Origin: an uncultured Tateyamaria sp. | GTDB lineage: Bacteria; Pseudomonadota; Alphaproteobacteria; Rhodobacterales; Rhodobacteraceae | Direction: 5' to 3' | NCBI RefSeq assembly: GCF_947487805.1 | Contig: NZ_CANKXW010000008.1 | Location: 124,001-188,000, forward strand | DNA length: 64,000 nucleotides | Part shown: positions 6,888-15,811 of the stretch, piece after piece | Layout of the letters: each line of letters starts with the position of its first letter | Position numbering within the stretch: the stretch's first letter is position 1 | Notes under the pieces: generated by a model | Told to the model about the DNA's origin: nothing | The model's database searches: none | The model's input: only the letters and a program-made list of their open reading frames with translations | Translations under genes and position numbers: made by a program

Positions 6888-9497
6888 CTAGAACCGGTCC
6901 AGCAACCGCTTGAGGTAGTCGAGTTCCACGTCGGGGCGCTCGCCCTCGCCCGAGCGGCGGCGGATTTCGTCCAGCAGATCACGCGCCCGGCGATAGACAT
7001 CCTCGCCCTGCAACAGCCCTTCTTCGGTGCCGACAGAGCCGTTTGATCCGGGATCGCGGCCCAGCGGGTCACGCGCGTCGGCGCGGCGGTCGGATTCGGA
7101 CAGCCCCTGTCCCTGCTGACTGTTCTGGGCCTCTTGCTGCATCGCCTCGCCCAGTGCGCGCATCCCCTCGCGGAGCGCCTCCATCGCCTGGCTCTGGTTG
7201 TCGATGGCACCGGCGAAATCGTCCTGGCGCAGCGCCTGTTCGGCCCCGTCCATGGCGCGGCCCGCGCGGTCAAGCGCATCGCGGGCGGCGTCGCCTTCGG
7301 GCGTGCCGGCACCGGGCAGGCTACCCTGCTGGCGACGCAACTCGTCGCGCAGCGCCTGCTGGCGGTCGGCCAGCGACTGTTCGCCCTGACCGCCATTGCC
7401 GTCCTGCTGACCGCCTTCGCCGCCCTGCTGGCCGTCGCTTTCCTCGCCTTGGCCTTCGCCGCCCTGACTGTGCTGGTTGCCACGGCCCTGACCGCCATTG
7501 CGGCCTTCGTTGCCTTGATTTTCACCGGCCTGCGCGCCGGGGTTGAACTGTTCCTGCAAGTCGCGGAACGCCTGATCGCTCAGGCCCTGCTGTTCACGCA
7601 GCGTGTCGGCAAGCCCTTCCATGGCCTGTTCACCGGGGCTTTGGCCGCCCTGACCTTCACCTTGGGTCACGCGCATGTTTTCGAGCATTTCCTGAAGCTC
7701 TTGCAGCGCCTGTTCGGCTTCGGCCATGCGGCCCTGTTCCATCAGTTCCTGGATACGGTCCATCATCCGTTGCAGATCGTCCTGGTTCATCTGCATCTGG
7801 TTCTGGTTGCCGGACTGCTGCCCGTCTTCGTCGTTGTTCTGGTTGTCCAGCTCGGCCTGCCGCGACAGTTGCCGCATATAGTCATCGGTGGCGCGGCGCA
7901 GCTCGCGCATCAGCTCTTCGATTTCGGCGGGGCTGGCGCCGTCGCGCATGGCCTGGTTCAGCCGTTCCTTGGCGCGGCGCAGGCGTTCCAGCGCGCTGGA
8001 CAGGTCGCCTTCTTCGATGGCGAGGGCCAGGTCCCAGAGGTCACGGGCAATGTCGTCCTGCTGTTCGTCCGTCAGGCCGTAGCTGGCGAGCGTTTCGAGG
8101 CGGTTTACCGCACGGCGCAGGCGCAGCTGATCGACTTCGGTGCGGAAGACATCGTCGGGGCGGTGGGCCACGGCGCGCAGGATCTGCGCGACACGGGTCG
8201 CATTGTCGCGCGACCACAGGAGGTCGCGGCGCTGTTCGATGACGGCGGCCGCCAGCGGGTCAAAGAAGCGCCGCCCCGGCAGGATGATGGCGCGGGGTGC
8301 TGTTTCGGATTGCTGTTCGGCCGCGTCGAGAACGCTGAGCACCACGGTCACGGGCAGGTTGGCCCATGGGTGTTCCGAGAAATCCTCGATCAGCGATTCC
8401 TCGAACCGGGCGCGGTTGCCTGCGATGGGCATGGGCAGCGGGATGGTCAGGGTCGGACGGCTCTCGGGCGGGGTGGCCAGCCCGTGGCGCCGGTCGACGG
8501 CCTCTAGGTTGAGGGCGATGCGCGCCTCGCCCGCTTCGACGCCATAGTCGTCGGAGGCCGTGAACGGCAGCGACATCTCGCCCAGCGCGTCCGCGTCCGG
8601 GTCGTTCAGGATCGCCACCTTCGGCGCGTCATCCGGCAGCACGGCCACGGACCACGTGCGCCCGCCGGGGCCATTGATCGTGATCTCGCCCGACTGCACG
8701 ACGGTGAAGTCCTGTTCGGACGCCGAGGCAGGCGGCAATTCACCCGCCCGGCCCGAGACGGTTTCGGCCACGGTCAGCGCACCCACTTCGCCATAGAGGC
8801 GCAGGGTGATCAGGCTGCCTGCGGGCACTTCGAGCGGGCCTTCGGCGATGTCGTTGAGATAGATGGTGGGCCGCCCGGTGTAGCGCGGGCTTTCGGCCCA
8901 TCCCTCCCACACGGGGCCGGTGGCAAGGTCTGCGCCCGCGCCCGGTGTCATGGTGGCGACGGAGCCCACGCGCCAGACCGAGCCAAAGATCAGCGCCACG
9001 GCAAAGATCAGCGCCGCCACATAGCGCAGGGCGTAAGGGTCGCGGCGCGCGATGCGCAGGTCCGCCGGGACGGGCCGTGCCGCGGCGGCGCGTTCGGCCA
9101 TGCGGGACTGGTGCGCGCGCCAGACAGCCGTGGATGCGGCATCGGCGTCTCCCACGGCCTGCGTGTCCATCAGCGCCTGAAGCGGGCGTCCGGGCAGGGT
9201 TTCATCGAGCCGCACCAGTGCCGCTGCCCGCGTAGGCAGGCGGAACCGCGCAAAGGCATAGATCAGGGCGGCAAGCGCCGCGAGGGCGGCAATGACGGCG
9301 GCGGCCCAGACGACCTCGACAATCACGCTGTCTTGCAGGCCCAGCATCAGCACGGCAAAGACCGCCAGCACCACGGTGACCAGCGGCCATGTGGCCTGCC
9401 ACAACGCTTCGGCGCACATACCCACACGGGTCCAGAACAATGGCCAGCGCACCGCGTTCAACCCGCGCCGCACGTCGTGTTTGGAAAAACTGGCCAT
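6888..9497 (-). CDS. TIGR02302 family (DUF4175-like) membrane protein
   Basis: An 869-residue protein with two adjacent N-terminal membrane helices (about 36-80), a third (about 158-178), a large periplasmic-looking region with beta-rich segments, helical charged repeats (about 430-600), and a C-terminal low-complexity tract rich in Gln, Gly, Asn and Glu (about 600-740). That order matches the alphaproteobacterial TIGR02302/DUF4175 family, which is found beside lysA and argH in related genomes. Its function is unknown; the shape suggests a cell-envelope role. It lies 69 bp downstream of lysA on the same strand. A long open frame on the opposite strand is a codon-bias shadow. Confidence 0.85.
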   Translation of the reverse strand: MASFSKHDVRRGLNAVRWPLFWTRVGMCAEALWQATWPLVTVVLAVFAVLMLGLQDSVIVEVVWAAAVIAALAALAALIYAFARFRLPTRAAALVRLDETLPGRPLQALMDTQAVGDADAASTAVWRAHQSRMAERAAAARPVPADLRIARRDPYALRYVAALIFAVALIFGSVWRVGSVATMTPGAGADLATGPVWEGWAESPRYTGRPTIYLNDIAEGPLEVPAGSLITLRLYGEVGALTVAETVSGRAGELPPASASEQDFTVVQSGEITINGPGGRTWSVAVLPDDAPKVAILNDPDADALGEMSLPFTASDDYGVEAGEARIALNLEAVDRRHGLATPPESRPTLTIPLPMPIAGNRARFEESLIEDFSEHPWANLPVTVVLSVLDAAEQQSETAPRAIILPGRRFFDPLAAAVIEQRRDLLWSRDNATRVAQILRAVAHRPDDVFRTEVDQLRLRRAVNRLETLASYGLTDEQQDDIARDLWDLALAIEEGDLSSALERLRRAKERLNQAMRDGASPAEIEELMRELRRATDDYMRQLSRQAELDNQNNDEDGQQSGNQNQMQMNQDDLQRMMDRIQELMEQGRMAEAEQALQELQEMLENMRVTQGEGQGGQSPGEQAMEGLADTLREQQGLSDQAFRDLQEQFNPGAQAGENQGNEGRNGGQGRGNQHSQGGEGQGEESDGQQGGEGGQQDGNGGQGEQSLADRQQALRDELRRQQGSLPGAGTPEGDAARDALDRAGRAMDGAEQALRQDDFAGAIDNQSQAMEALREGMRALGEAMQQEAQNSQQGQGLSESDRRADARDPLGRDPGSNGSVGTEEGLLQGEDVYRRARDLLDEIRRRSGEGERPDVELDYLKRLLDRF

Positions 9498-9566
9498 CTC
9501 TCGCGTCCCTTGCCGGTGGCGCAGGGCACACCATAGCGCCCAAAGCGGTCACATGGCCCCGACGGG

Positions 9567-10832
9567 TCAGAGCCATTCGGGAATGGTATCTCGATTTATG
9601 ATTTCGTCAAAGGTCGGACGTGGGCGGATCACCGCGTATTGATCGCCATGGACCAAAACCTCGGGAATGAGGGGGCGGGTGTTGTATTCACTGCTCATTA
9701 CCGCGCCATATGCGCCCGCAGACCGGAAGGCGACGAGGTCTCCGGCGGCCAGCGCGGGCATCATCCGCCCCTTGGCAAAGGTGTCACCGGATTCGCAGAC
9801 CGGGCCCACGATGTCGTAAGGCACCTGATCCGCGCCCGGTGCCGGTTCGACCACCGGCACGATATCGTGGTGGGCGTCGTACATGGCCGGGCGGATCAGG
9901 TCGTTCATCGCGCCGTCGAGGATGAGGAAATCGCGGTCTTCGCCGGATTTTACATAGATCACTTCGGATACCATCAGCCCTGCGTTCCCGGCGATCAGGC
10001 GGCCCGGTTCGATCTCGATCTCGCAGCCGAGGTGGCCCACGGTGCGTTCGATCAGCGCGCCGTAATCGGTAGGCAGCGGCGGGGCCTCGTTCGAGCGGGC
10101 GTAGGGGATGCCCAGACCGCCGCCCAGATCGAGCCGTTTGATCGTGTGACCGTCGGCGCGCAGGGTCCCGGTCAGCTCGGCCACTTTTTGATAGGCCAGT
10201 TCGAACGGGGCCAGGTCGGTCAACTGGCTGCCGATATGGACGTCGATGCCGATCACCTCGAGATGTTCGAGCGACGCCGCCAGCGCATAGACCTCGCGGG
10301 CGCGGGAGATCGGGATGCCGAACTTGTTCTCGGATTTGCCGGTGGCGATCTTGGCGTGGGTCTTGGCATCGACATCGGGGTTCACGCGGATGGTGATGGG
10401 CGCGCGCACGCCGACCTCGCCCGCGACGCGGTTCAGCACCGCCATCTCGGGCTCGCTCTCGACGTTGAACTGGCGGATGCCGCCGGTCAGAGCCATGCGG
10501 ATTTCGTCCGCCGTCTTGCCCACGCCCGAAAACACGATCCGGTCGCCCGGCACACCGGCAGCGCGCGCGCGGGCATATTCGCCGCCCGACACCACGTCCA
10601 TGCCCGCCCCGGCCTGCGCCAGCGTCTTGAGGATCGCCTGATTGCTGGCGGCCTTCATCGCGTAGCAGACAAGGTGGTCCATGCCGGACAGCGCCTCGTC
10701 AAAGAGGGTGAAGTGGCGCAGCAGCGTGGCGGTGGAATAGACATAGAACGGCGTACCGACCGCCGCCGCAATGTCGGCGATGGGCACGTCTTCGGCATAA
10801 AGGGCGCCGTCGCGGTAAAGAAAATGGTCCAT
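9567..10832 (-). CDS. lysA: Diaminopimelate decarboxylase
   Basis: A 421-residue PLP enzyme that decarboxylates meso-diaminopimelate to lysine, the last step of lysine synthesis. The PLP lysine is in CYAMKAASN (Lys60), followed by the glycine-rich phosphate-binding LDLGGGLGIPY, the EIEPGRLIAGNAG segment, and CESGDTFAKGR with the active-site Cys donated across the dimer. Length and motif order are normal. In relatives lysA often lies close downstream of argH and a tiny lipoprotein gene; here a DUF2834 gene and two ATP-grasp genes are interposed. The next gene upstream ends 36 bp away. Confidence 0.96.
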   Translation of the reverse strand: MDHFLYRDGALYAEDVPIADIAAAVGTPFYVYSTATLLRHFTLFDEALSGMDHLVCYAMKAASNQAILKTLAQAGAGMDVVSGGEYARARAAGVPGDRIVFSGVGKTADEIRMALTGGIRQFNVESEPEMAVLNRVAGEVGVRAPITIRVNPDVDAKTHAKIATGKSENKFGIPISRAREVYALAASLEHLEVIGIDVHIGSQLTDLAPFELAYQKVAELTGTLRADGHTIKRLDLGGGLGIPYARSNEAPPLPTDYGALIERTVGHLGCEIEIEPGRLIAGNAGLMVSEVIYVKSGEDRDFLILDGAMNDLIRPAMYDAHHDIVPVVEPAPGADQVPYDIVGPVCESGDTFAKGRMMPALAAGDLVAFRSAGAYGAVMSSEYNTRPLIPEVLVHGDQYAVIRPRPTFDEIINRDTIPEWL

Positions 10833-10867
10833 GCCCCGCCAATAGCGGGCAACACGGACCTGTTCAA

Positions 10868-12055
10868 TCAGGACTTGGCGGCTTTGGCCGACTGGCGGGC
10901 GCGGAAGGTGTTCACCCGGCCCCGCAGGATCGCCTCTGACCGGGCGGCTGCGGCGTCAAAGCGTGGCATGAAGCGGTCGTTGCGGATGCCTTGGCCCGCA
11001 GCCAGTTGCCACAAGACGTGGAACGGGTTGTCGTTGCATTCGATGATCACCGGCCCGTCGGGACCCACCGCAATGTCCCAGCCGACAAGGCCGAATTCCG
11101 GGAACAGGCCGTGGGCGCGCGTGGCGGTGTCGATGACCTTGTCCCAGTGCGGGATCTGGTGGCCTGCAAAGGGCAGTTGCGTGACCGGGTGGTGGTCCAG
11201 CCATTCGGCCGCCGGGCCCGAGCCGATATTGCACCGGCGCACCTGTCCGCTGTCGTCGTCGATCAACGCGACCATGCTGCCCGATTGCCAGAAGTTGTCG
11301 GACATCGCGCGGGGCGACGGGATTTTCCACACCGTATAAAGCGGCGCGATGCCGGTGTCATCGCGCGTGGTGACCACGCGCAATGTGCCCACGGCGGCGC
11401 CTGTCATGGCGGCCATGTCGGCATGTTGCTGGACGGCGGATTGCAGGATGAACCCCTCGGGGTAGTCGTCCACGATCTCGGTCGCAAAGGCGGCAAGGTC
11501 GATCATCTGCCCCTTTGCCAGGCGCAGCATGTCGCCCTCGCGCCCTTCGATCAGGGCGGACCCGACACTGCCCGCGCCCTCGCAGGGTTTGGCAAAGAGC
11601 GGATAGACCGCGTCATCGCGCAGGAAAGCCACGACATCGTCCACGGAGCGCAGCACTGGCAGGTCGCCAAACATGCGATCTGCGTGCACCACCGCCTGCG
11701 TGTCCGTGGTCGCAAAACCCAGTTGCCGCAAAAGCGCGGTATACATCACCTTGTCCCGCAAAAAAGCGCGCGTGCCGGTCAGCGCCATCGGAGAGGCGGC
11801 GACGTTCAGCTCGTAACTGCCGATCTTGCCGACATAGGTTTTCTTTTCCGCGACAGTCAGATCCGGGGCATAGGCGCCGGTCGAGACATATTCGTGGCTG
11901 GCCAGCTTGCCCGGCCCCCAGCGCAGCATCATCATTTCGCGCAACTGGCGCAGCGGGCCGATGCCGAACTGGCGGGCGATGGCCACCATCGTTTCGGCGG
12001 CGGCAGGCGTGGGATCCTGCGGTGCGGCGAGGAGGCCTTTGGTCGCGATCTCCAT
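10868..12055 (-). CDS. ATP-grasp protein, sugar-transfer-associated type (paralogue A)
   Basis: A 395-residue soluble protein. Its C-terminal half has an ATP-grasp layout: a Lys-containing strand (AVYPLFAKPCEGAGSVGSALIEG), then GWDIAVGPDGPVIIECNDNP, where the ECND segment (339-342) supplies the Glu and Asn that bind Mg-ATP. The pattern fits the ATPgrasp_ST family, whose members are presumed carboxylate-amine or related ligases and are mostly uncharacterised. It is clearly paralogous to the gene just upstream (12055-13227): both share FGIGPLRQLRE / FGVSPLRQMRD, SDNFWQ(S/D)GS and LVGWDIAV / ICGFDIAV blocks. Start and upstream stop overlap as TGATG. The substrate is unknown. Confidence 0.8.
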   Translation of the reverse strand: MEIATKGLLAAPQDPTPAAAETMVAIARQFGIGPLRQLREMMMLRWGPGKLASHEYVSTGAYAPDLTVAEKKTYVGKIGSYELNVAASPMALTGTRAFLRDKVMYTALLRQLGFATTDTQAVVHADRMFGDLPVLRSVDDVVAFLRDDAVYPLFAKPCEGAGSVGSALIEGREGDMLRLAKGQMIDLAAFATEIVDDYPEGFILQSAVQQHADMAAMTGAAVGTLRVVTTRDDTGIAPLYTVWKIPSPRAMSDNFWQSGSMVALIDDDSGQVRRCNIGSGPAAEWLDHHPVTQLPFAGHQIPHWDKVIDTATRAHGLFPEFGLVGWDIAVGPDGPVIIECNDNPFHVLWQLAAGQGIRNDRFMPRFDAAAARSEAILRGRVNTFRARQSAKAAKS

Positions 12056-13227
12056 CAGGATGTTCCCTTTTGGATCCGGGTTACCTGTGCCTTTTGGCGC
12101 GCGATCACCTTGTCCCAGAACGGGGCGAGGCCGTCATCCATCAGACCGGTATTGGCCGCCATCTGATAGAGCATGTGCGATGGGTTGTCGTTGCATTCCA
12201 GTACCTTGGGGCCGTCCGCGGTGACCGCGATGTCGAACCCGCAGATGCCGAATTCGGGGAACACCGCGTGGGCGTCCTGCGCGATTTTCAGGGTTTCGGC
12301 CCAGAATGGCAGGGACACGCCGACGATGGGCGCGCCCGAGACGGGGTGATCGGCCAGCCGTTCGGCCTTGAGACCCGTGCCGCGCACGCATGTCAGGACC
12401 TCACCGCTGTGCAGGTCGACATGGGCCAAAAGGCTGCCGTCTTGCCAGAAGTTGTCGGACATCGCGGCAGGCGCGGGCAGTTTCCAAACCGCGTAGGCGG
12501 GCGAGGGGCCGGTGCCGTCATTCACGGTCACGATGCGCACGCAGCCGATGGACGGCCCCGCGATGGCAGCCATGTCGGGATGCGGGTCGAGCGCTGTTTG
12601 CATCAGGAAGCCACCGGGATAGCGGTCCATGACCTCGGCGGCAAAAGCGGCGACATCCTGGGTGCGGCCATTGGCCAGCCGCAGCGTGTCACCCTCGCAG
12701 CCATCAATCCGTACGGACCCTTCGGACAGCGAGCCGTGATGCGGCTTGCCAAAGAGGGGGTAGATCGCATCCTGGCGCAGAAAGCGGGCGATGTCGTCCG
12801 CGGTGCGCAGGATCGGCAATTGGCCCGCGTCGCGGAACTTGCTGACCAGCGCCTGTGTGGTCGAAGTGGCGATGCCAAGCTGCGTGAGCAGCTGGGTATA
12901 GAGCAGCTTGTTGCCCACAAAGGCGCGCGTCGGCACGGCCACGGGCGGGTTCATCGCGGTGTTGATGGCGTTGATCCCGGCCTGCCCGAGAAAGGCCCGC
13001 TTGGCCGTTGGCGCGATGGCGGTGTCAAAGAGGCGCAGCGCGTAATATTCCGGCCCGCTCAGTTTCTGGACGCCGCGGCGCATGGAAAAGATGTCGCGCA
13101 TCTGGCGCAGCGGGCTGACCCCGAATTGCTGTGCGACCTGGACGATCATCGGCGCTTCGGCCTTTTTCGCCGCACCCGGTCCATCGAGAAGCGCCCCTTT
13201 GGGTGCCTGAATGCCTGTATCTGTCAT
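12055..13227 (-). CDS. ATP-grasp protein, sugar-transfer-associated type (paralogue B)
   Basis: About 390 residues from the ATG at 13227 (MTDTGIQAPKGALL). An upstream in-frame start at 13269 would add 14 residues with no counterpart in paralogue A. It carries the same architecture as its neighbour: a central AIYPLFGKPHHGSLSEGSVRI strand with the ATP-binding Lys, and FDIAVTADGPKVLECNDNP with the metal-binding ECND near residue 344. It is the first of the pair to be translated. A promoter probably lies in the roughly 100 bp before it, downstream of the DUF2834 stop. Two different copies in one transcript suggest two ligation steps or two substrates, but nothing here names the product. Confidence 0.8.
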   Translation of the reverse strand: MTDTGIQAPKGALLDGPGAAKKAEAPMIVQVAQQFGVSPLRQMRDIFSMRRGVQKLSGPEYYALRLFDTAIAPTAKRAFLGQAGINAINTAMNPPVAVPTRAFVGNKLLYTQLLTQLGIATSTTQALVSKFRDAGQLPILRTADDIARFLRQDAIYPLFGKPHHGSLSEGSVRIDGCEGDTLRLANGRTQDVAAFAAEVMDRYPGGFLMQTALDPHPDMAAIAGPSIGCVRIVTVNDGTGPSPAYAVWKLPAPAAMSDNFWQDGSLLAHVDLHSGEVLTCVRGTGLKAERLADHPVSGAPIVGVSLPFWAETLKIAQDAHAVFPEFGICGFDIAVTADGPKVLECNDNPSHMLYQMAANTGLMDDGLAPFWDKVIARQKAQVTRIQKGTS

Positions 13228-13328
13228 AGCGTTGCCCCGCGTTTTGATACCCATTTGTGCTGGGCTCATGGCATACGGGGCAAAAATGGCAACAATTGGG
13301 CGTGATTGTTTCCGGTTTGGCTAAAGTC

Positions 13329-13646
13329 TTAGGTAACCGGGCGGGAGCGCAGAAAGAGATAGAGCGGCAGGCCGCAGCTGACCCCGATGCAGAAGGTGGC
13401 GGGGATCGCGACAAGGGCCAGCCAGTTGCGCCGCGCCATCGTTTCGGAGACGATCCAGATGGTCAGGGCCAGTGCGGCGATGGTCAGGTCCCAGACCAGC
13501 CCGCTGGTCGCGGCATTGACGTGCCAGGCGTCGACCATGGCCATGATGTCATAGCTGTTTTCGTTGAACCACGTGATGAAGTAATATATCGGGTGGATCG
13601 CGCCCCAGATCGCGAGGGCAAGGTAGATCACGCGCACCGGGGCCAT
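13329..13646 (-). CDS. DUF2834 domain small membrane protein
   Basis: A 105-residue protein with three predicted membrane segments (about 4-23, 48-68 and 75-98). Between the first two lies a polar loop (TWFNENSYDIMAMVDAWHVNAATSG) typical of DUF2834. The family is uncharacterised. The start is 3 bp from the stop of the small lipoprotein gene upstream, so the two share the argH transcript. Confidence 0.8.
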   Translation of the reverse strand: MAPVRVIYLALAIWGAIHPIYYFITWFNENSYDIMAMVDAWHVNAATSGLVWDLTIAALALTIWIVSETMARRNWLALVAIPATFCIGVSCGLPLYLFLRSRPVT

Positions 13647-13649
13647 GGA

Positions 13650-13826
13650 TCAGAACACCCCGACGCCGACGGTCAGCGGCCCCTTGGTCACGCCGACGGT
13701 TGCGCCCGCGTTCACGCCGCCCGACCCGATGCCGACGTTGATCGCCCCGTGGGGTTTGACGGGTTCACCGTCCACGCCACAGGCGGCGAGGGCCAGCACG
13801 GACAAGAGGCAGAGGGCACGGATCAT
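13650..13826 (-). CDS. 58-residue lipoprotein encoded after argH
   Basis: A short gene starts at an ATG whose bases overlap the argH stop (ATGA) and ends 3 bp before the DUF2834 gene. The product begins [17 protein letters not shown], a lipoprotein signal with lipobox LAAC (Cys16). A Gly/Val-rich tail with repeated VGVG-like strands follows ([18 protein letters not shown]). A tiny lipoprotein between argH and lysA is a recurrent feature in related genomes; its function is unknown. The overlap on one side and the tight spacing on the other support real translation despite its size. Confidence 0.8.
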   Translation of the reverse strand: MIRALCLLSVLALAACGVDGEPVKPHGAINVGIGSGGVNAGATVGVTKGPLTVGVGVF

Positions 13827-15214
13827 GACAACAGGTCCTTCCAGCGGGCAATCTGTGTGCGCACCTGGTCCGGTGCGGTTCCGCCATAAGATGTACGCGA
13901 TGCGACGGAATTTTCCACGCCCAAAACGTCGAACACGCTGTCGGTGATGCCGTCATGGGCGGATTTCATCTGATCCAGCGTCAGGTCGGGCAGGTCGCAG
14001 CCCTGCTGTTCGGCCAGTGCCACGAGGCTGCCGGTGATGTGGTGGGCGTCCCGGAAGGGCAGGCCCAGCACGCGCACCAGCCAGTCGGCCAAATCCGTGG
14101 CGGTGGAAAAGCCAGACCCCGCGGCGGCGGCGAGATGCGCACGGTTCGCGGTCATATCGCGCACCATCCCGTCCATCGCCGCCAGCGCCAGCATCCAGTT
14201 GTCGGCGGCGTCAAAGACCTGTTCCTTGTCTTCCTGCATGTCCTTGGAATAGGCGAGCGGCAGCCCCTTCATCACCATCATCAGCGCGGTGTTGGCACCA
14301 AAGATGCGGCCCACCTTGGCGCGGATCAGCTCGGCCGCATCCGGGTTTTTCTTCTGCGGCATGATGGATGAGCCGGTCGAGAACCGGTCGGACAGGGTGA
14401 CAAAGCGGAACTGGGCCGAGGACCAGATCACGAGTTCCTCGGCAAAGCGGCTGAGGTGCATGGCGCAGATGCTGGCCACGTTCAGGAATTCGAGGGCAAA
14501 GTCGCGGTCGCTGACTGCATCGAGGCTGTTGGCGGCGGGCCGGTCGAAACCCAGCGCCTCTGCGGTCATGTGCCGGTCGATGGGAAAGGACGTGCCCGCC
14601 AATGCCGCCGCCCCAAGGGGGCTTTCGTTCATCCGGGTGCGGGCGTCCCGCACGCGGCTGAGGTCACGCCCGAACATTTCGACATAGGCCATCATGTGGT
14701 GGCCCCACGTCACGGGCTGTGCGGTTTGCAGGTGTGTAAAGCCGGGCATGACCCACGCGGCCCCCGCCTCTGCCTGCTCCAGCAATGCACCGATCAGCGA
14801 CACGAGCGCACCGTCTGCGGCGTCCAGTTGATCACGCACCCAGAGTTTGAAATCGGTGGCAACCTGGTCATTGCGGCTGCGCCCGGTGTGCAGGCGGCCC
14901 GCCGGTTCGCCGATGACCTCCTTGAGGCGCGCCTCGACGTTCATGTGGATGTCTTCGAGGGCGGTCGAAAAGGCGAAATCGCCCGCTTCGATTTCTGACA
15001 AGACCGTGAGCAGCCCTTCCCGGATCGCGTCGACATCCTTAGTGTCCACAATGCCGGTGGCGCCCAACATGGCGGCATGGGCGCGCGAGCCTGCGATGTC
15101 CTGGGACGCCATGCGCTGGTCAAATCCGATCGAGGCATTAATTGCCTCCATGATCGCATCTGGCCCGGCGGCAAAGCGCCCGCCCCACATCGCATTTGCG
15201 GATTTGTCGGTCAT
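13823..15214 (-). CDS. argH: Argininosuccinate lyase
   Basis: A 463-residue enzyme that splits argininosuccinate into arginine and fumarate in arginine biosynthesis. The fumarase-superfamily signature [12 protein letters not shown] is present, with the catalytic Ser in the flexible loop, as are the TGRSRNDQ and HTHLQ-type ([10 protein letters not shown]) regions. The ATG at 15214 ([14 protein letters not shown]) fits the family; an upstream start would add nine residues overlapping the divergent tlpA leader. The stop overlaps the small lipoprotein start by 4 bp. Only 25 bp separate its start codon from that of the divergent tlpA. Confidence 0.96.
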   Translation of the reverse strand: MTDKSANAMWGGRFAAGPDAIMEAINASIGFDQRMASQDIAGSRAHAAMLGATGIVDTKDVDAIREGLLTVLSEIEAGDFAFSTALEDIHMNVEARLKEVIGEPAGRLHTGRSRNDQVATDFKLWVRDQLDAADGALVSLIGALLEQAEAGAAWVMPGFTHLQTAQPVTWGHHMMAYVEMFGRDLSRVRDARTRMNESPLGAAALAGTSFPIDRHMTAEALGFDRPAANSLDAVSDRDFALEFLNVASICAMHLSRFAEELVIWSSAQFRFVTLSDRFSTGSSIMPQKKNPDAAELIRAKVGRIFGANTALMMVMKGLPLAYSKDMQEDKEQVFDAADNWMLALAAMDGMVRDMTANRAHLAAAAGSGFSTATDLADWLVRVLGLPFRDAHHITGSLVALAEQQGCDLPDLTLDQMKSAHDGITDSVFDVLGVENSVASRTSYGGTAPDQVRTQIARWKDLLS

Positions 15215-15239
15215 AAACGTGCCCACCCAAGGAAGTGAC

Positions 15240-15803
15240 ATGAAAAAGATTGTTATCGCAGCCCTCTACATGGCCCTGACCGTGGGTGCAATTCCCGCAC
15301 ATGCCGACACCGACGCCGCCATCGCCGCGCGGACGGGCGATATGAAGAAACTGGTCTTTCACGGCACGCCCGAGGCCGTGTCCACCGTGGCCTATGATCT
15401 GGCCGATGGGGCGGGCACCGGCACGCTGGCCGATTACGAAGGCAAGCACATCCTGGTGAATTTCTGGGCCACGTGGTGCGCGCCCTGCCGGCACGAGATG
15501 CCGATGTTGGCCGAATTGCAAACCGAACTGGGCGGGGATGCGTTCGAGGTGGTGACCATTGCCACCGGGCGCAACAATCCGGCGGCCATCGTCAAATTCT
15601 TTGACGAGATCGGCGTCAACAACCTGCCGCGCCATCAGGACCCGAAACAGAAGCTGGCCGCGCAGATGGGGATTTTTGGCCTGCCGATCACGGTTCTGAT
15701 CGACCCCGAGGGGCGGGAAATCGCGCGGCTGCGCGGGGATGCGGATTGGTCCTCAGACAGCGCCAAGGCGGTCATCACCGCCCTGATCGGTGCCGAAGGC
15801 TAG
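15240..15803 (+). CDS. tlpA: TlpA-like periplasmic thioredoxin
   Basis: A 187-residue exported protein: a signal peptide ([22 protein letters not shown], about 1-22), then a thioredoxin fold with the active site WCAPC (Cys80 and Cys83) and the cis-Pro region [12 protein letters not shown]. TlpA/ResA-type proteins reduce disulfides in the periplasm, often for cytochrome c or cytochrome oxidase assembly. A Shine-Dalgarno-like AAGGAAG precedes the ATG. The gene is divergent from argH with a very short gap, so its promoter must lie in or next to the argH 5' end. Confidence 0.9.
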   Translation: MKKIVIAALYMALTVGAIPAHADTDAAIAARTGDMKKLVFHGTPEAVSTVAYDLADGAGTGTLADYEGKHILVNFWATWCAPCRHEMPMLAELQTELGGDAFEVVTIATGRNNPAAIVKFFDEIGVNNLPRHQDPKQKLAAQMGIFGLPITVLIDPEGREIARLRGDADWSSDSAKAVITALIGAEG

Positions 15804-15811
15804 ATCACCTG

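Noticed and set aside
7380-7560. Repetitive tract read as a possible tandem repeat or CRISPR-like array
   Set aside because: It is the Gln/Gly/Asn-rich coding tract of the TIGR02302 protein; there are no regular repeats with unique spacers.
7134-8507. 457-codon open frame on the + strand opposite the TIGR02302 gene
   Set aside because: Antisense shadow of GC-rich codons; the peptide is hydrophobic and repetitive without any domain, while the minus-strand frame has clear family features.
9639-11339. 566-codon + strand frame over lysA and the first ATP-grasp gene
   Set aside because: It spans two well-supported minus-strand genes and shows no recognisable protein motif.
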